Positions 40,712-49,085 of a stretch of 64,000 nt of DNA are shown here, piece after piece (position 1 is the stretch's first letter; each line of letters opens with the position of its first letter). The notes beneath the pieces are model-generated. The model searched no databases. It was not told where the DNA came from and was given only the letters and a program-made list of their open reading frames with translations. Origin of the DNA: Myxococcales bacterium (GTDB lineage Bacteria > Myxococcota_A > Polyangia > Nannocystales > Nannocystaceae); the NCBI GenBank assembly GCA_020633295.1, contig JACKDW010000029.1, positions 5,448 through 69,447 of the forward strand. The letters are read 5' to 3'. The position numbers and the translations under genes were made by a program.

Positions 40712-42199
40712 ATGCGATCGTCGCTCGCCCTCGCCCTCGCCCTCGCGCTCGTCGGCCCCGCGTGCAGCTCGCCGACGCCGCGACCCGACGCCGCGCCGAC
40801 CCCGGAGGCGCCCGCGGACGACGCGGCCGACGACGCCCCGCCCGCCGCGACGCCGCCCGAGAACCCGGGCCTGTACGAGGCCTGGGAGCAGACCTTCCGC
40901 TCCGAGGACCACGCCCGCGTCACCGCGATCGCGGCGACGCCCGCCGGCGAGCTCGTGCTGGGCGGGTACCTGCGCGGCAACCTGCGGCTCTATGAGCACG
41001 AGCTCGCGCCCCAGGGCGGCGACGACGTGCTGCTCGTGCGGACGAACGCCGAGGGCGTGCCACGCTGGGCGCGGTCGCTCGGCGACAGCTCGCTGCAGCA
41101 GCTCAACGCGCTCGCGCTGACGCCGGACGGCGACGCGCTGATCGCCGGCGTCTTCACGCACCGCATCCCGCTCGCCGAGGCGCGCGTCTCCAAGGGGCAC
41201 GTCGACATCTTCCTCGCCCGCCTCGCCCCCAACGGAGATGTGCGCTGGGACAGGACGTTCGGGGACGTCTCGGCCGACGCGGTCGAGGCGCTCGCGCTCG
41301 ACCGCGCCGGCGACCTCTGGGTGACGGGCTGGTTCCGGCACACGCTCGACCTCGGCGACGGCGCGCCGCTGACCGCCCGCGGCGAGCAGGACGCGTTCGT
41401 CGCCCGCTACTCGCCCGCGGGCGAGCTGCGCTGGTCCCTGCAGCTCGGCGTCACCGGCGTGCAGCTCGGGCGAGCGCTCGCGCTCACGCCCGACGGCGAC
41501 GTGCTCGTCGCCGGGCTCACGAGCGGCGCGCTCGAGCTCGGCGAGCACCAGCTCGACAGCGGCAGCCTCGAGGACATCTTCCTCGCCCGCCTGAGCCCCG
41601 AGGGCGCGCCACGCTGGCTCCGCGCGGTCGGCCACCCGGGCTACCGCGAGCAGCTCCACGGCGTCGCGTGCAGCCCCGCCGGCGCCGTCGTGCTCTCCGC
41701 GCGCCGCGGCCCCGAGCTCGAGCTCGACGAGCTCACGCTGCCGCGCACCCGCGACTCGAGCCCGCTGCTCGCCAGCTTCGACGGCGACGGGAAGGCGCGC
41801 TGGGCCGCCGCGCCCGACGACCGCTTCCACGCGCTCGCCGACCGCGGGCTCGGGGTGCTCAGCGGCGGCGACATCGTCGTGCTCGGCGGCACCGCGCCCG
41901 CGCGGCATTCGTTCCGCGACGCCGAGGGCGTCGGCGAGGAGATGCTGCTGCAGCGCGTCTCCGAGGACGGCGCGCGGCGCTCCGATCCGCTCCTGCTCAC
42001 GACCAACGCGTGGGGTCGCGGCACCGCGCTCACGGTCCTCCCGGGCGACCACGTAATCGTCGCCGGGACCGAGATCCACCCGCTGAGCGACCCGAACCGC
42101 CCGCGCCTGCGCTCTGTTGAGCACGTCGTGCTGCGCGGCTACGAGCTCACCGAGTCGGCCGGCGCGACGCCCCCCGCCGCGCCGCCCCCCCAGCCGTGA
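40712..42199 (+). CDS. lipoprotein with beta-propeller repeats
   Basis: 495 residues from ATG 40712, with AGAGG before it. Lipobox LVGPACSS, then a Pro/Ala/Asp-rich linker. The body consists of repeats of about 55 residues ending in forms of W-x-R-x-G or RWxRxxG (VPRWARSLG, VRWDRTFG, LRWSLQLG, PRWLRAVG) and containing LTPDGDxLIAG, the pattern of SBBP/delta-60-type propellers. Extracytoplasmic and probably a binding or scaffold protein; no catalytic residues seen. Confidence 0.8.
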   Translation: MRSSLALALALALVGPACSSPTPRPDAAPTPEAPADDAADDAPPAATPPENPGLYEAWEQTFRSEDHARVTAIAATPAGELVLGGYLRGNLRLYEHELAPQGGDDVLLVRTNAEGVPRWARSLGDSSLQQLNALALTPDGDALIAGVFTHRIPLAEARVSKGHVDIFLARLAPNGDVRWDRTFGDVSADAVEALALDRAGDLWVTGWFRHTLDLGDGAPLTARGEQDAFVARYSPAGELRWSLQLGVTGVQLGRALALTPDGDVLVAGLTSGALELGEHQLDSGSLEDIFLARLSPEGAPRWLRAVGHPGYREQLHGVACSPAGAVVLSARRGPELELDELTLPRTRDSSPLLASFDGDGKARWAAAPDDRFHALADRGLGVLSGGDIVVLGGTAPARHSFRDAEGVGEEMLLQRVSEDGARRSDPLLLTTNAWGRGTALTVLPGDHVIVAGTEIHPLSDPNRPRLRSVEHVVLRGYELTESAGATPPAAPPPQP

Positions 42200-42578
42200 G
42201 CGCGCGCGGGTCCGGGAGCCGAGCGCGGCGCGACGGACACCGGCTGACTTCGTCGTGTCCGTCGTCCCCCAAGGCGCGCGCGCCGACCCGGCGCGCCTCG
42301 AGATGATCCCGCGCGCGCGCCGTAACTGCGCTTACGGAGTCAACGCTCATGTCTCTTAGGCCAGAATCGCGCGAGCGCGAGAGAACCGCCCAGAACCGGC
42401 CCCCCGCGCCCTGAATCGCGACGCCCGCGCGCTGGACCGGCGGGCCGCCCGGCTCCCGTCGCGCGCCCGGGGGCCGAAAGCCGCGCGGCTCGTTGTACAT
42501 GCAACAGCAGCAATATTAAAAACGAGAGCGCGCGACCGATAGGAGTCGCGCGCTCTCGCTCGTGTGGACCCGGTTAGG
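42200..42578. other. intergenic region with a terminator
   Basis: 379 bases between convergent genes. It holds the intrinsic terminator at 42517-42557 and a single half-site ATGTCT at about 42349; nothing else was recognised. No open frame of this stretch has coding-like composition. Confidence 0.6.
42517..42557 (-). terminator. intrinsic terminator of the Fis-type gene
   Basis: Perfect 13-bp inverted repeat (GAGAGCGCGCGAC / GTCGCGCGCTCTC) with an 8-base loop, followed on the minus strand by GTTTTTAATATT. A textbook stem plus U-run, 21 bases after the stop codon. Confidence 0.92.
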
Positions 42579-42821
42579 TCACTTCGCGGCGCCCAGGACC
42601 TGCGGGCCCGTGGGCTGCACCACCGTGGTCTGGACCGGCGTCATCGACTGCCGCGCGCGCGGCCACTCGATGTTGTGCTTGATGATCCGGCGCTTGAGCG
42701 CGTGCCGGGTGATGCCGAGGAGGTTCGACGCCTCGACGATGCTCCCTGCGTTGTGCAGCGCAGTCTCACAGAGGAACTTCTCGGCGTCGGCCAGGTTGAG
42801 GGATTTGAGAACGAGAGGCAT
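42579..42821 (-). CDS. small Fis-type helix-turn-helix protein
   Basis: 80 residues. Residues about 12-48 match the HTH_8 (Fis-type) DNA-binding helix-turn-helix found at the C-terminus of NtrC-family enhancer-binding proteins: AEKFLCETALHNAGSIVEASNLLGITRHALKRRIIKHNI. Here it stands alone without AAA+ or receiver domains, followed by a short tail rich in Thr, Gln and Pro. It probably acts as a nucleoid or transcription factor. It has its own strong terminator, so it is a single-gene unit. Confidence 0.85.
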   Translation of the reverse strand: MPLVLKSLNLADAEKFLCETALHNAGSIVEASNLLGITRHALKRRIIKHNIEWPRARQSMTPVQTTVVQPTGPQVLGAAK

Positions 42822-43134
42822 GGCTACAGAGGGTAGAGGAATGCGCCGCGAGGGTCTGGATCAAGATCGCGCGCGATCACGCCGGGGAACTCACGACCCG
42901 CGGGCCGGTTTCAAAGGACAGGTTCTCCGATCGTGGACCTGACACTTGAACAGCTCAAAGGGACATGTTCCTAAAGATTAATTCGAGCACGCGCGCGCCC
43001 CGCGCTCGGCCCGCGCGCCCGCGCGCCCGCGCGCCCGCGTGCCGCGGCGCCAGGCCGCGAGAACGCCCTTCTGGACCGCGCGCGGGCCCGGTTCCGGGCT
43101 TCGGGCGCGTCGCGCGCGGCGCTACAGTGCGCGG
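42822..43134. other. intergenic region
   Basis: 313 bases between divergent genes; apart from the -10 element at 43123-43128, no specific element was recognised. The middle (about 42870-42980) is less GC-rich than its surroundings and probably holds the promoter of the Fis-type gene. Confidence 0.5.
43123..43128 (+). promoter_or_regulatory. TACAGT -10 element, 6 bases before GTG
   Basis: Ends 6 bases before the GTG at 43135; no Shine-Dalgarno. Confidence 0.5.
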
Positions 43135-43716
43135 GTGGGGCTCGTCATCACGATCGCGGCGGCCGTCGGGCTGCTCGCCGCGGGCATGGCCCTCTTCGCG
43201 TTCGCGCGCACGCGGGGCGCGCGAGCGCCTGCGGCGGCTGCAGGCCGCGAGCGGCGGCTCGCGCGCGCGCTCGCGAGCGCGACGTTGTCACATGGTCTTT
43301 CCGACATTCTCGCGCGCCCGCGCGCGTTGAAGATCGAGCTCGAGGCGATCGCCCTCTACGCGCGGCAGTTCGCGGGCGTCGGCGACGCGGTCGAGCTGCC
43401 CGACGCGCGCGCGCGCGGCCGTCGACGTCCGCTGTGGCATCGCCTCGAGGGCGCGAGCTTCGACTACGCGGTCGCGCGCGCGGGCGACGGGCTGCGCGAG
43501 TGGCTCGCGCGTCACGACGCGCTCGAGCCGCTCGAGCGCGCCGTGCTCGAGCGCCTCAACCTCGACGCCGCGCCGATCCGCGAGCTGCTGCGCCGCGACC
43601 TCCAGCGCGAGGATCAGGACCCCGCCGCGCTGACGCCCGCGCTCTCCCGCGTCCGCGCGACGCTCGAGCGCTTCGAGCTCGAGCTGCGCAGCTACAGCCC
43701 GCAGGCCTACCGCTGA
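43135..43716 (+). CDS. hypothetical membrane-anchored protein
   Basis: 193 residues from GTG 43135. One N-terminal TM helix (LVITIAAAVGLLAAGMALFAFA), then a basic, mostly helical cytosolic part with many Arg and Glu residues (for example LEPLERAVLERLNLDAAPIRELLRRDLQRE). No family recognised. It is convergent with the GDSL gene. Confidence 0.65.
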   Translation: MGLVITIAAAVGLLAAGMALFAFARTRGARAPAAAAGRERRLARALASATLSHGLSDILARPRALKIELEAIALYARQFAGVGDAVELPDARARGRRRPLWHRLEGASFDYAVARAGDGLREWLARHDALEPLERAVLERLNLDAAPIRELLRRDLQREDQDPAALTPALSRVRATLERFELELRSYSPQAYR

Positions 43717-43726
43717 CCCGGCGCGC

Positions 43727-44911
43727 CTACTCGTCGATGACCGCGAGGAACAGGTCCTCGATCGCCGCGTGCCCGGTCGGGTTCGGGTGGATGCACGTCA
43801 GGTCGAACCAGTTCTCCGAGCCCGGGCCGCGGTAGCACGGCGCCGCGGGGTCGTCCGCCTTGTAGCCGTGACCGCAGAAGTGCTCGAACATGAAGATCAC
43901 GTCCGTGCCCGTCTCGCCGGCGATCGAGACGAACTGCTCGTTCGCGTGGACCGCGATCTCGTTCATCGCGTCCGGGTCCTCCCACGGCATGTCGAAGCCC
44001 GCCGACGCGGCGGCCGGGCACGCGGTCAGCTCGCCGGTCCCGTCCGTGAACTCGTAGACGTTGGCGAACACGACGTAGACCCCGTTCGGGAATTGCTGCG
44101 GATCCGAGAGCCACTCGATCGTCTCGCGCATGTAGTCGATGAACAGCTCGACGTCCTCCCACAGCATGTCGAGCGGGACGCCCTCGATGCCGTCCTGGAT
44201 GATCGCCGAGAGGTCGTTGCCGCCGATCGTCATGACGACCAGCGTCTTGAGCGCGCGCTTGTCCTCGGGGAAGCAGTTCGCGACCTGCTCGCTCGCCGGC
44301 ACCACGTCGTCAGTCCGCGCGCCCCACTTCGCGCAGCTGGCGAACGCGCCCGACTCCTGCTGCGCCGACATGCCGTCGCCGAGGTCGAGGTACTGCCACT
44401 GGATGCTCGGCGGCTGCAGGCCGAAGCGCGCCGCGAGGCTGTTGGCCAGGCGCGTGCGGTAGAAGTCGGTGTACTCGGTCGGCGGCGAGCCGACCGTGAC
44501 GGAGTCGCCGAGGAACACCACGCGCTCGACGCCCTCGATCTCCTGGTGGTTGGTGCCCTTGCAGTGGCTGCCGAGCTTGAGCTCGAACTGGTCGTAGTCG
44601 GGCCCGACCGCGTCCGCGCCGTTCTCGTACATCTGCTCGAAGCACCAGGCCGCCGACTCGGGGCCCGGCGGGTCGCCGGTCTCCGACTCGCCGACGCCCG
44701 TGCTCCCGTCGCTGGTCCCGGCCGTCGCCTGGCCCGAGCTCGACGCCGCGGTGGACGACGACGCCGACGCCGACGTGGACATGTCCGAAGAACCAGTTGT
44801 GCTCTCCGCGTCGCTCGTCCCGCCGCCGCTGTCGCCGCAGCCCAGCGCCAGCGCCAGCGTCAGCGAGCCGAGGTGCCAGGGGGTCACGCGGGGGCGAGCG
44901 GCCGTGTCCAT
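43727..44911 (-). CDS. SGNH/GDSL-type hydrolase lipoprotein
   Basis: 394 residues. Lipobox ALALGCGD, then a Ser/Thr/Ala-rich linker of about 50 residues. The hydrolase domain has block I VFLGDSVT with the catalytic Ser, block III TIGGNDLS with the oxyanion Asn, and block V CIHPNPTGH with the catalytic His. Likely an esterase or acyl hydrolase acting outside the cytoplasm; the natural substrate is unknown. A TACTGA hexamer sits 6 bases before the ATG, a weaker version of the leaderless pattern. Confidence 0.87.
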   Translation of the reverse strand: MDTAARPRVTPWHLGSLTLALALGCGDSGGGTSDAESTTGSSDMSTSASASSSTAASSSGQATAGTSDGSTGVGESETGDPPGPESAAWCFEQMYENGADAVGPDYDQFELKLGSHCKGTNHQEIEGVERVVFLGDSVTVGSPPTEYTDFYRTRLANSLAARFGLQPPSIQWQYLDLGDGMSAQQESGAFASCAKWGARTDDVVPASEQVANCFPEDKRALKTLVVMTIGGNDLSAIIQDGIEGVPLDMLWEDVELFIDYMRETIEWLSDPQQFPNGVYVVFANVYEFTDGTGELTACPAAASAGFDMPWEDPDAMNEIAVHANEQFVSIAGETGTDVIFMFEHFCGHGYKADDPAAPCYRGPGSENWFDLTCIHPNPTGHAAIEDLFLAVIDE

Positions 44912-45059
44912 ATCCGCTCAGTACCACGAGCGACCGCGCCGCGGGGACCTGCCCTGCGGCCGCCCGTCCGCGAACGCTGACGACGCGGGGAACCTGCGAG
45001 CCGCGCGTCGGCGCTCGAGTCGATCCCCTGGCGCCGCGCGAGCGCCCGCGTCACGCCGG

Positions 45060-45821
45060 CTACAGCCCCCAGCCGCCGCTCACGTGGAGGTTCGCGCCCG
45101 TCACGTAGCGCGCCTCGTCCGAGAGCAGGAAGCGCGCCGCCGCGACCGCGTCCTCGACCGCGCCGACGTAGCCCGCGGGGATGCGCTTCTTCATCTTCTT
45201 GAGCTCGGCCTCCGGCGCGCTCTTCGAGTCGATGAAGCCGGGCGAGATGCAGTTGACCGTGATCCCGTGGGGCGCGAGCTCCTTGGCGAGCGCTCGCGAG
45301 AGGCTCAGCACGCCGCTCTTGGCGATGAAGTGCGCCGTGACGGCCGTGTTCGCCGCGACGTGATCGGCGCTCGCCATCGAGAAGCTCAAGATCCGCCCCC
45401 AGCCCCGCGCGATCATCCCGGGGCTGGCGAACTTCGCGGTGAAGAACACCGGGTCGAGGTTGTTGGCGAACATCGAGCGCCAGCCGTCCACGCTCTCCTC
45501 GAGCAGCTTGGCGCGGTGGTACGGGCCCGCCGCGTTGATCACCGCGTCGATCCGCCCCCACTCGTCCTCGACGAAGCGACACAGCCCGCGCGCGGCGTTC
45601 GGGTCCGAGACGTCGCAGCGCTCGGCCAGGCCCTCGCCGCCGCGCGCGACGAAGTCCAAGACGGCCGCGCGCGCGTCGTCCTCGCTCGCGCGGTAGCAGA
45701 TCGCGACGCGCCAGCCGGCGCTCGCCAGCTCCGCCCCGATCGCGCGCCCGATCCCCCGCGCGCCCCCGGTGATCAGCGCGACCCGACGCGCTCGCCGCTC
45801 TCCCTCGCTCGACGCCTGCAT
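45060..45821 (-). CDS. short-chain dehydrogenase/reductase with His in place of the catalytic Tyr
   Basis: 253 residues. ALITGGARGIGRAIGAEL is the NAD(P)-binding TGxxxGIG motif; NAAGPYH matches the NAG region. The active site normally reads YxxxK; here it is HFIAK in AVTAHFIAKSGVLSLSRAL, so the catalytic Tyr is His while Lys and the upstream Ser region (SFSMAS) remain. C-terminal PGFIDSKSA and SGGWGL complete the fold. The substitution may mean altered chemistry or loss of dehydrogenase activity. Single gene with a GC-rich upstream region. Confidence 0.82.
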   Translation of the reverse strand: MQASSEGERRARRVALITGGARGIGRAIGAELASAGWRVAICYRASEDDARAAVLDFVARGGEGLAERCDVSDPNAARGLCRFVEDEWGRIDAVINAAGPYHRAKLLEESVDGWRSMFANNLDPVFFTAKFASPGMIARGWGRILSFSMASADHVAANTAVTAHFIAKSGVLSLSRALAKELAPHGITVNCISPGFIDSKSAPEAELKKMKKRIPAGYVGAVEDAVAAARFLLSDEARYVTGANLHVSGGWGL

Positions 45822-45944
45822 GCCGCTCTCCCCCGCGCGGGCCGCCGGGCGGCCTCGTCAGCGCGTCCCGCCATTGTACGCCCGCGCCGTCGCCCGCGAC
45901 GCCGCGCTCGACGAGCGCGCCCGACCCGACGCTCGGGGTCGAGC

Positions 45945-45984
45945 GCGAGAACGCGAGAACGCGAGAACACGAGAACACGAGAGC
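45945..45984. repeat. 8-bp tandem repeat GCGAGAAC, five copies
   Basis: Three perfect GCGAGAAC units followed by two variants (ACGAGAAC, ACGAGAGC). Intergenic between the SDR start and the acyl-CoA ligase terminator region. Confidence 0.75.
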
Positions 45985-46001
45985 GCGTTCGTCCGCGCGC
46001 G

Positions 46002-46049
46002 CTTCGTCGTTCGAGGATCCCCGAACGACGAAGGGCCGCGAACGCGGCC
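46002..46049 (-). terminator. two hairpins after the acyl-CoA ligase gene
   Basis: First, GGCCGCG-AA-CGCGGCC at 46034-46049; second, a perfect 12-bp stem CTTCGTCGTTCG / CGAACGACGAAG at 46002-46033 with an 8-base loop. Both follow the stop codon at 46073 on the minus strand. No U-run follows. Confidence 0.6.
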
Positions 46050-46072
46050 CCGTCGCGATCACGCGCGCGCGA

Positions 46073-47845
46073 TCAGTTGGCGTAGAACGACTCGATCTCG
46101 CGCTCGTACTTCGTGTTCACGATCTTGCGCTTCACCTTCATGGTCGGCGTCAGCTCCCCGCCCTCGATCGTCAGGTCGTTGGGCAGGATCTTGATCTTCT
46201 TGATCGTCTGCACGCGCGCGAGCTGCTTGTTGAGCGCGTCGACCTGACCCATCACGTGACGGTGCACGGCCTCGCTGTCGGCGGCCGCGGCGAGGCTCTC
46301 GACCTTCTCGCCGACCGCGGCCGAGAGCGCCGCGAGCTTGGTCTCGTCGATGGTGACCAGCGCCGAGAGGTGCTTGCGACGGTCGCCCACGACCACGACC
46401 TGGCTTACGACGTCGATGCCCTTGAGCATGCCCTCGATCAGCTGGGGCGCGATGTTCTCGCCGCCCGCGGTGATGATCAGGTCCTTCTTGCGGTCCGTGA
46501 TCTTCAGGAAGTTATCCGAGTCGAGCTCGCCGATGTCGCCCGAGTGCAGCCAGCCCTCGGGGTCGATGGTCTCGGCCGTGACCTCGGGGTTCTTGTAGTA
46601 GCCCATGCAGACGTGGCGCCCGCGCATGCAGATCTCGCCGTCGTCGGCGATCTTGACCTCGGCGCCGGGCAGCACCCAGCCGACCGAGCCGGTGCGGTAC
46701 TTGTGCGGCATCGAGATCGTCGCCGGGCCGGTGCACTCGGACATGCCGTAGACCTCCATGATCGGGATCCCCAGGCTCAGGAAGAACTCGAGCGTGCTCT
46801 TCGAGATCGGCGCGGCGGAGGTGATCTGGATGCGGCAGCGGTCGAGGCCGAGGCGCTCGCGGACCTTGCTGAACACGAGCTTCTCGGCCAAACCGAAGAG
46901 CAGCGGCTTGCTCTGCCCGCGCTGGTCGGCGTAGCCGCCCGCGAGCCCCTGCTTGCGCGCCCACGCGGCGATCTGCTTCTTCAGCCAGGGGTTCTGTGAG
47001 CCGGCGGCGACCATCTTCGCCTGGATCTTCTCCCACACGCGCGGGACGCCGAGGAAGATCGTCGGGCGGATCTCGCGGAGGTTGTCCCCGAGCAGGTCGA
47101 GGCTCTCGGCGAAGGCCGTGCACGCGCCCACGAGCATGGGCCCGTGCAGACTGACGACCTGCTCGGCGATGTGCGACAGCGGCAGGTAGCTGATGAACTG
47201 ATCGGTCTCCTGGCCGCCGAGCGCGGTGTAGGCCGCCTGCGACGTCCAGGTGATGTTGTCGTGCGAGATCATCACCGCCTTCGGGTTGCCGGTCGTCCCC
47301 GAGGTGTAGATGAGCGTGCAGCAGTCGTCGGGCGACTGCGCGGCGATGCGCGCCTCGAGCTCGGACTCGGGCAGCTCGGCGCCGATCTTGAGCAGCTCAT
47401 CCCAGCTGTACACGCCGTCGTCGGCGTCGCTGCCGTTGATCATGACGATCGCCTTGAGCTTCGGCAGCTGGTCGCGCACGGCGATGAACTTCGCCAGCTG
47501 CGTCGCGTCCTCGACGACCGCGATCGCCGAGTCGGAGTGCTCCGCGATGTACTGGCACTGGTCCGGCGAGTTCGTCGTATAGATGCCCGCCGGGAACCCG
47601 CCCGCGTAGATCGCCGCGACGTCGGCGATCATCCACTCGGGGCAGTTAAAACCGATAATGGAGACGCCCTGCCCGGCCTCGAGCCCGAGCTTCATAAACC
47701 CGCGCGCGGCCAGCCGCACGGCGTCTCGATATTCACTCCACGTGGTGGTCTGCCAGCTCCCACCTCGCTTGACCTTGAGCGCGGGCGCGCTCGTGCGCTT
47801 CGCCGCGGTCTCCTCAAACACCTCCATCACGGTTCGCTTGATCAT
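46073..47845 (-). CDS. long-chain fatty-acid--CoA ligase (AMP-dependent)
   Basis: 590 residues from ATG 47845, with a GGAGGATCC-type site before it. LIYTSGTTGNPKAVMISHDN is the ATP/AMP phosphate-binding motif; EVYGMSECTGPATIS is the A5 adenine region; WLHSGDIGELDSDNFLKITDRKKDLI holds the A7-A8 hinge; the C-terminal LTPTMKVKRKIV contains the catalytic Lys. Length and the ELTPTMKVKR end fit the ACSBG/FadD15 group that activates long or very long fatty acids. Cytosolic or membrane-peripheral. Confidence 0.92.
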   Translation of the reverse strand: MIKRTVMEVFEETAAKRTSAPALKVKRGGSWQTTTWSEYRDAVRLAARGFMKLGLEAGQGVSIIGFNCPEWMIADVAAIYAGGFPAGIYTTNSPDQCQYIAEHSDSAIAVVEDATQLAKFIAVRDQLPKLKAIVMINGSDADDGVYSWDELLKIGAELPESELEARIAAQSPDDCCTLIYTSGTTGNPKAVMISHDNITWTSQAAYTALGGQETDQFISYLPLSHIAEQVVSLHGPMLVGACTAFAESLDLLGDNLREIRPTIFLGVPRVWEKIQAKMVAAGSQNPWLKKQIAAWARKQGLAGGYADQRGQSKPLLFGLAEKLVFSKVRERLGLDRCRIQITSAAPISKSTLEFFLSLGIPIMEVYGMSECTGPATISMPHKYRTGSVGWVLPGAEVKIADDGEICMRGRHVCMGYYKNPEVTAETIDPEGWLHSGDIGELDSDNFLKITDRKKDLIITAGGENIAPQLIEGMLKGIDVVSQVVVVGDRRKHLSALVTIDETKLAALSAAVGEKVESLAAAADSEAVHRHVMGQVDALNKQLARVQTIKKIKILPNDLTIEGGELTPTMKVKRKIVNTKYEREIESFYAN

Positions 47846-48013
47846 GAACTCCGGATCCTCCTGCGCCGCGCGCCTGCGTCACGTCTGAGCGCGCGCGGCG
47901 TCGCCTGTACGCGATTGAAGGTCGGACTCTATCACCGGTCGCCGGACAGGGCATTGACGATTCAGCGCGCGTCCGCGCGTGATTCCGCGCGACGGCGCGC
48001 CGTCGCGGCGTCG

Positions 48014-48394
48014 TCAGCCCTCGCGCACGATCGCGGTGCAGTCGGCGGTGACGCGCACGTTCTGTTTGCCCTGCGTCGGCTGATAGCTGGCGACGGCCTC
48101 GCCGTGATCGTCGATCAGCCACAGCGTCTCGTTCGTGCCGGTGATCGTCTCGCGCATGTTCTTGAACAAGAAAACGGTGTTCGCCTCGTCCTTCGGATCG
48201 TTCTTGCGGATCCGCATCTGCGCGTTGCAGGCGTTGAAGATCGAGACGTGGAACGAGGTCGTGTTGCTCGGCCCCGGCGGCTGGGTCTGCTGCCCCTGCT
48301 GATCGCAGGCCGCCAGGCTCGTGATCAGCGTCAGCGCCAGCAGCAGCGGCGCGCGCCGGGGGAGGATGTTCTCGCTTCGTGTCGCGCGTCGCAT
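48014..48394 (-). CDS. small lipoprotein
   Basis: 126 residues from ATG 48394, preceded by GAGGTG. Signal peptide with lipobox ITSLAACD, short Gln/Pro linker, and a beta-rich domain of about 85 residues (FHVSIFNACNAQMRIRKND, ETLWLIDDHGEAVASY, VRVTADCTAIVREG). Resembles the many small secreted domains of unknown function in myxobacteria. It lies downstream of the next gene on the same strand, with the one-mismatch palindrome between them. Confidence 0.7.
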   Translation of the reverse strand: MRRATRSENILPRRAPLLLALTLITSLAACDQQGQQTQPPGPSNTTSFHVSIFNACNAQMRIRKNDPKDEANTVFLFKNMRETITGTNETLWLIDDHGEAVASYQPTQGKQNVRVTADCTAIVREG

Positions 48395-48465
48395 GGGCAG
48401 CACCTCGAGCCGCAGGGTATCACGCCCCGGGACGCGGCAGGCGCCGCCGCGCCGACGATTGAAAC

Positions 48466-48481
48466 AGGTCTGTATAGACAT
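48466..48481. repeat. palindrome AGGTCT-N4-AGACAT, copy 4 (one mismatch)
   Basis: Same 6-4-6 geometry as the perfect copies, spacer GTAT. It begins 3 bases beyond the stop codon of the minus-strand gene at 48485, exactly the placement of copy 1. Confidence 0.6.
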
Positions 48482-48484
48482 GTC

Positions 48485-48877
48485 CTATTCACCTGGCGCG
48501 CTCGGGACCACGAGCGGTCCGCCCTGGACGCCGCCGTAGCTGCCCGCCCCCTGCCCGCGGTAGTAGCAGTGGACGGACCGACCGGTGCGCAGCAGCCCGA
48601 GCAGCGGCTCCAGCGCCTCGATCGGGTAGTGCAGGTAGATGCAGCCGTCGCGCAGCGACGGCTGGCCGCTCGTCGCCTGGTAGGGGTGGAAGTACAGGAC
48701 CGCGTGGATCCGCCCGGCCGGGTTGCACTTCTCGTTGTCGAACAGCAGCACGGTCGGGAACCGCCCCAGCGCGGGGTCGGTGTGCAGCGGCGCCGAGATC
48801 ATGTTGATGAAGTAGCCCTTGACCTCGAACTGCTGCGAGAGGTGCAGCTCCTGTGGGATTCGGTATTCCTCTGTCAT
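48485..48877 (-). CDS. hypothetical protein
   Basis: 130 residues from ATG 48877, preceded by GAGGACG. A compact alpha/beta sequence without signal or TM helix: FEVKGYFINMISAPLHTD, GRFPTVLLFDNEK, GRIHAVLYFHPYQATSGQPSLRDG. No known family. Palindrome copy 4 follows its stop. Confidence 0.65.
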   Translation of the reverse strand: MTEEYRIPQELHLSQQFEVKGYFINMISAPLHTDPALGRFPTVLLFDNEKCNPAGRIHAVLYFHPYQATSGQPSLRDGCIYLHYPIEALEPLLGLLRTGRSVHCYYRGQGAGSYGGVQGGPLVVPSAPGE

Positions 48878-49085
48878 TCCGTGTCGTCCTCGACGGGGCG
48901 TGTCAGCGCGCGGGCTCGCGGCGCGAGCTCGCTCGATCGCCTGCGCCAGTGTCTCGCCTGCGCGCGCGCTCGCCAAGCGTACGCGAGCGCGCGCCGACGC
49001 CCCGCGGACATCCGATCGCCTTCGTTGTAGCCTCCCGGTGCACGCGCGGGCGCGGTGATCCACGCGCCCGCGCCCCCGTCCACGC

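Noticed and set aside
45949..46050. Repeats and hairpins near 46 kb as a mobile-element end or attachment site
   Set aside because: The hairpins fit transcription termination after the acyl-CoA ligase gene and the 8-bp repeat is short; no integrase or transposase is present.
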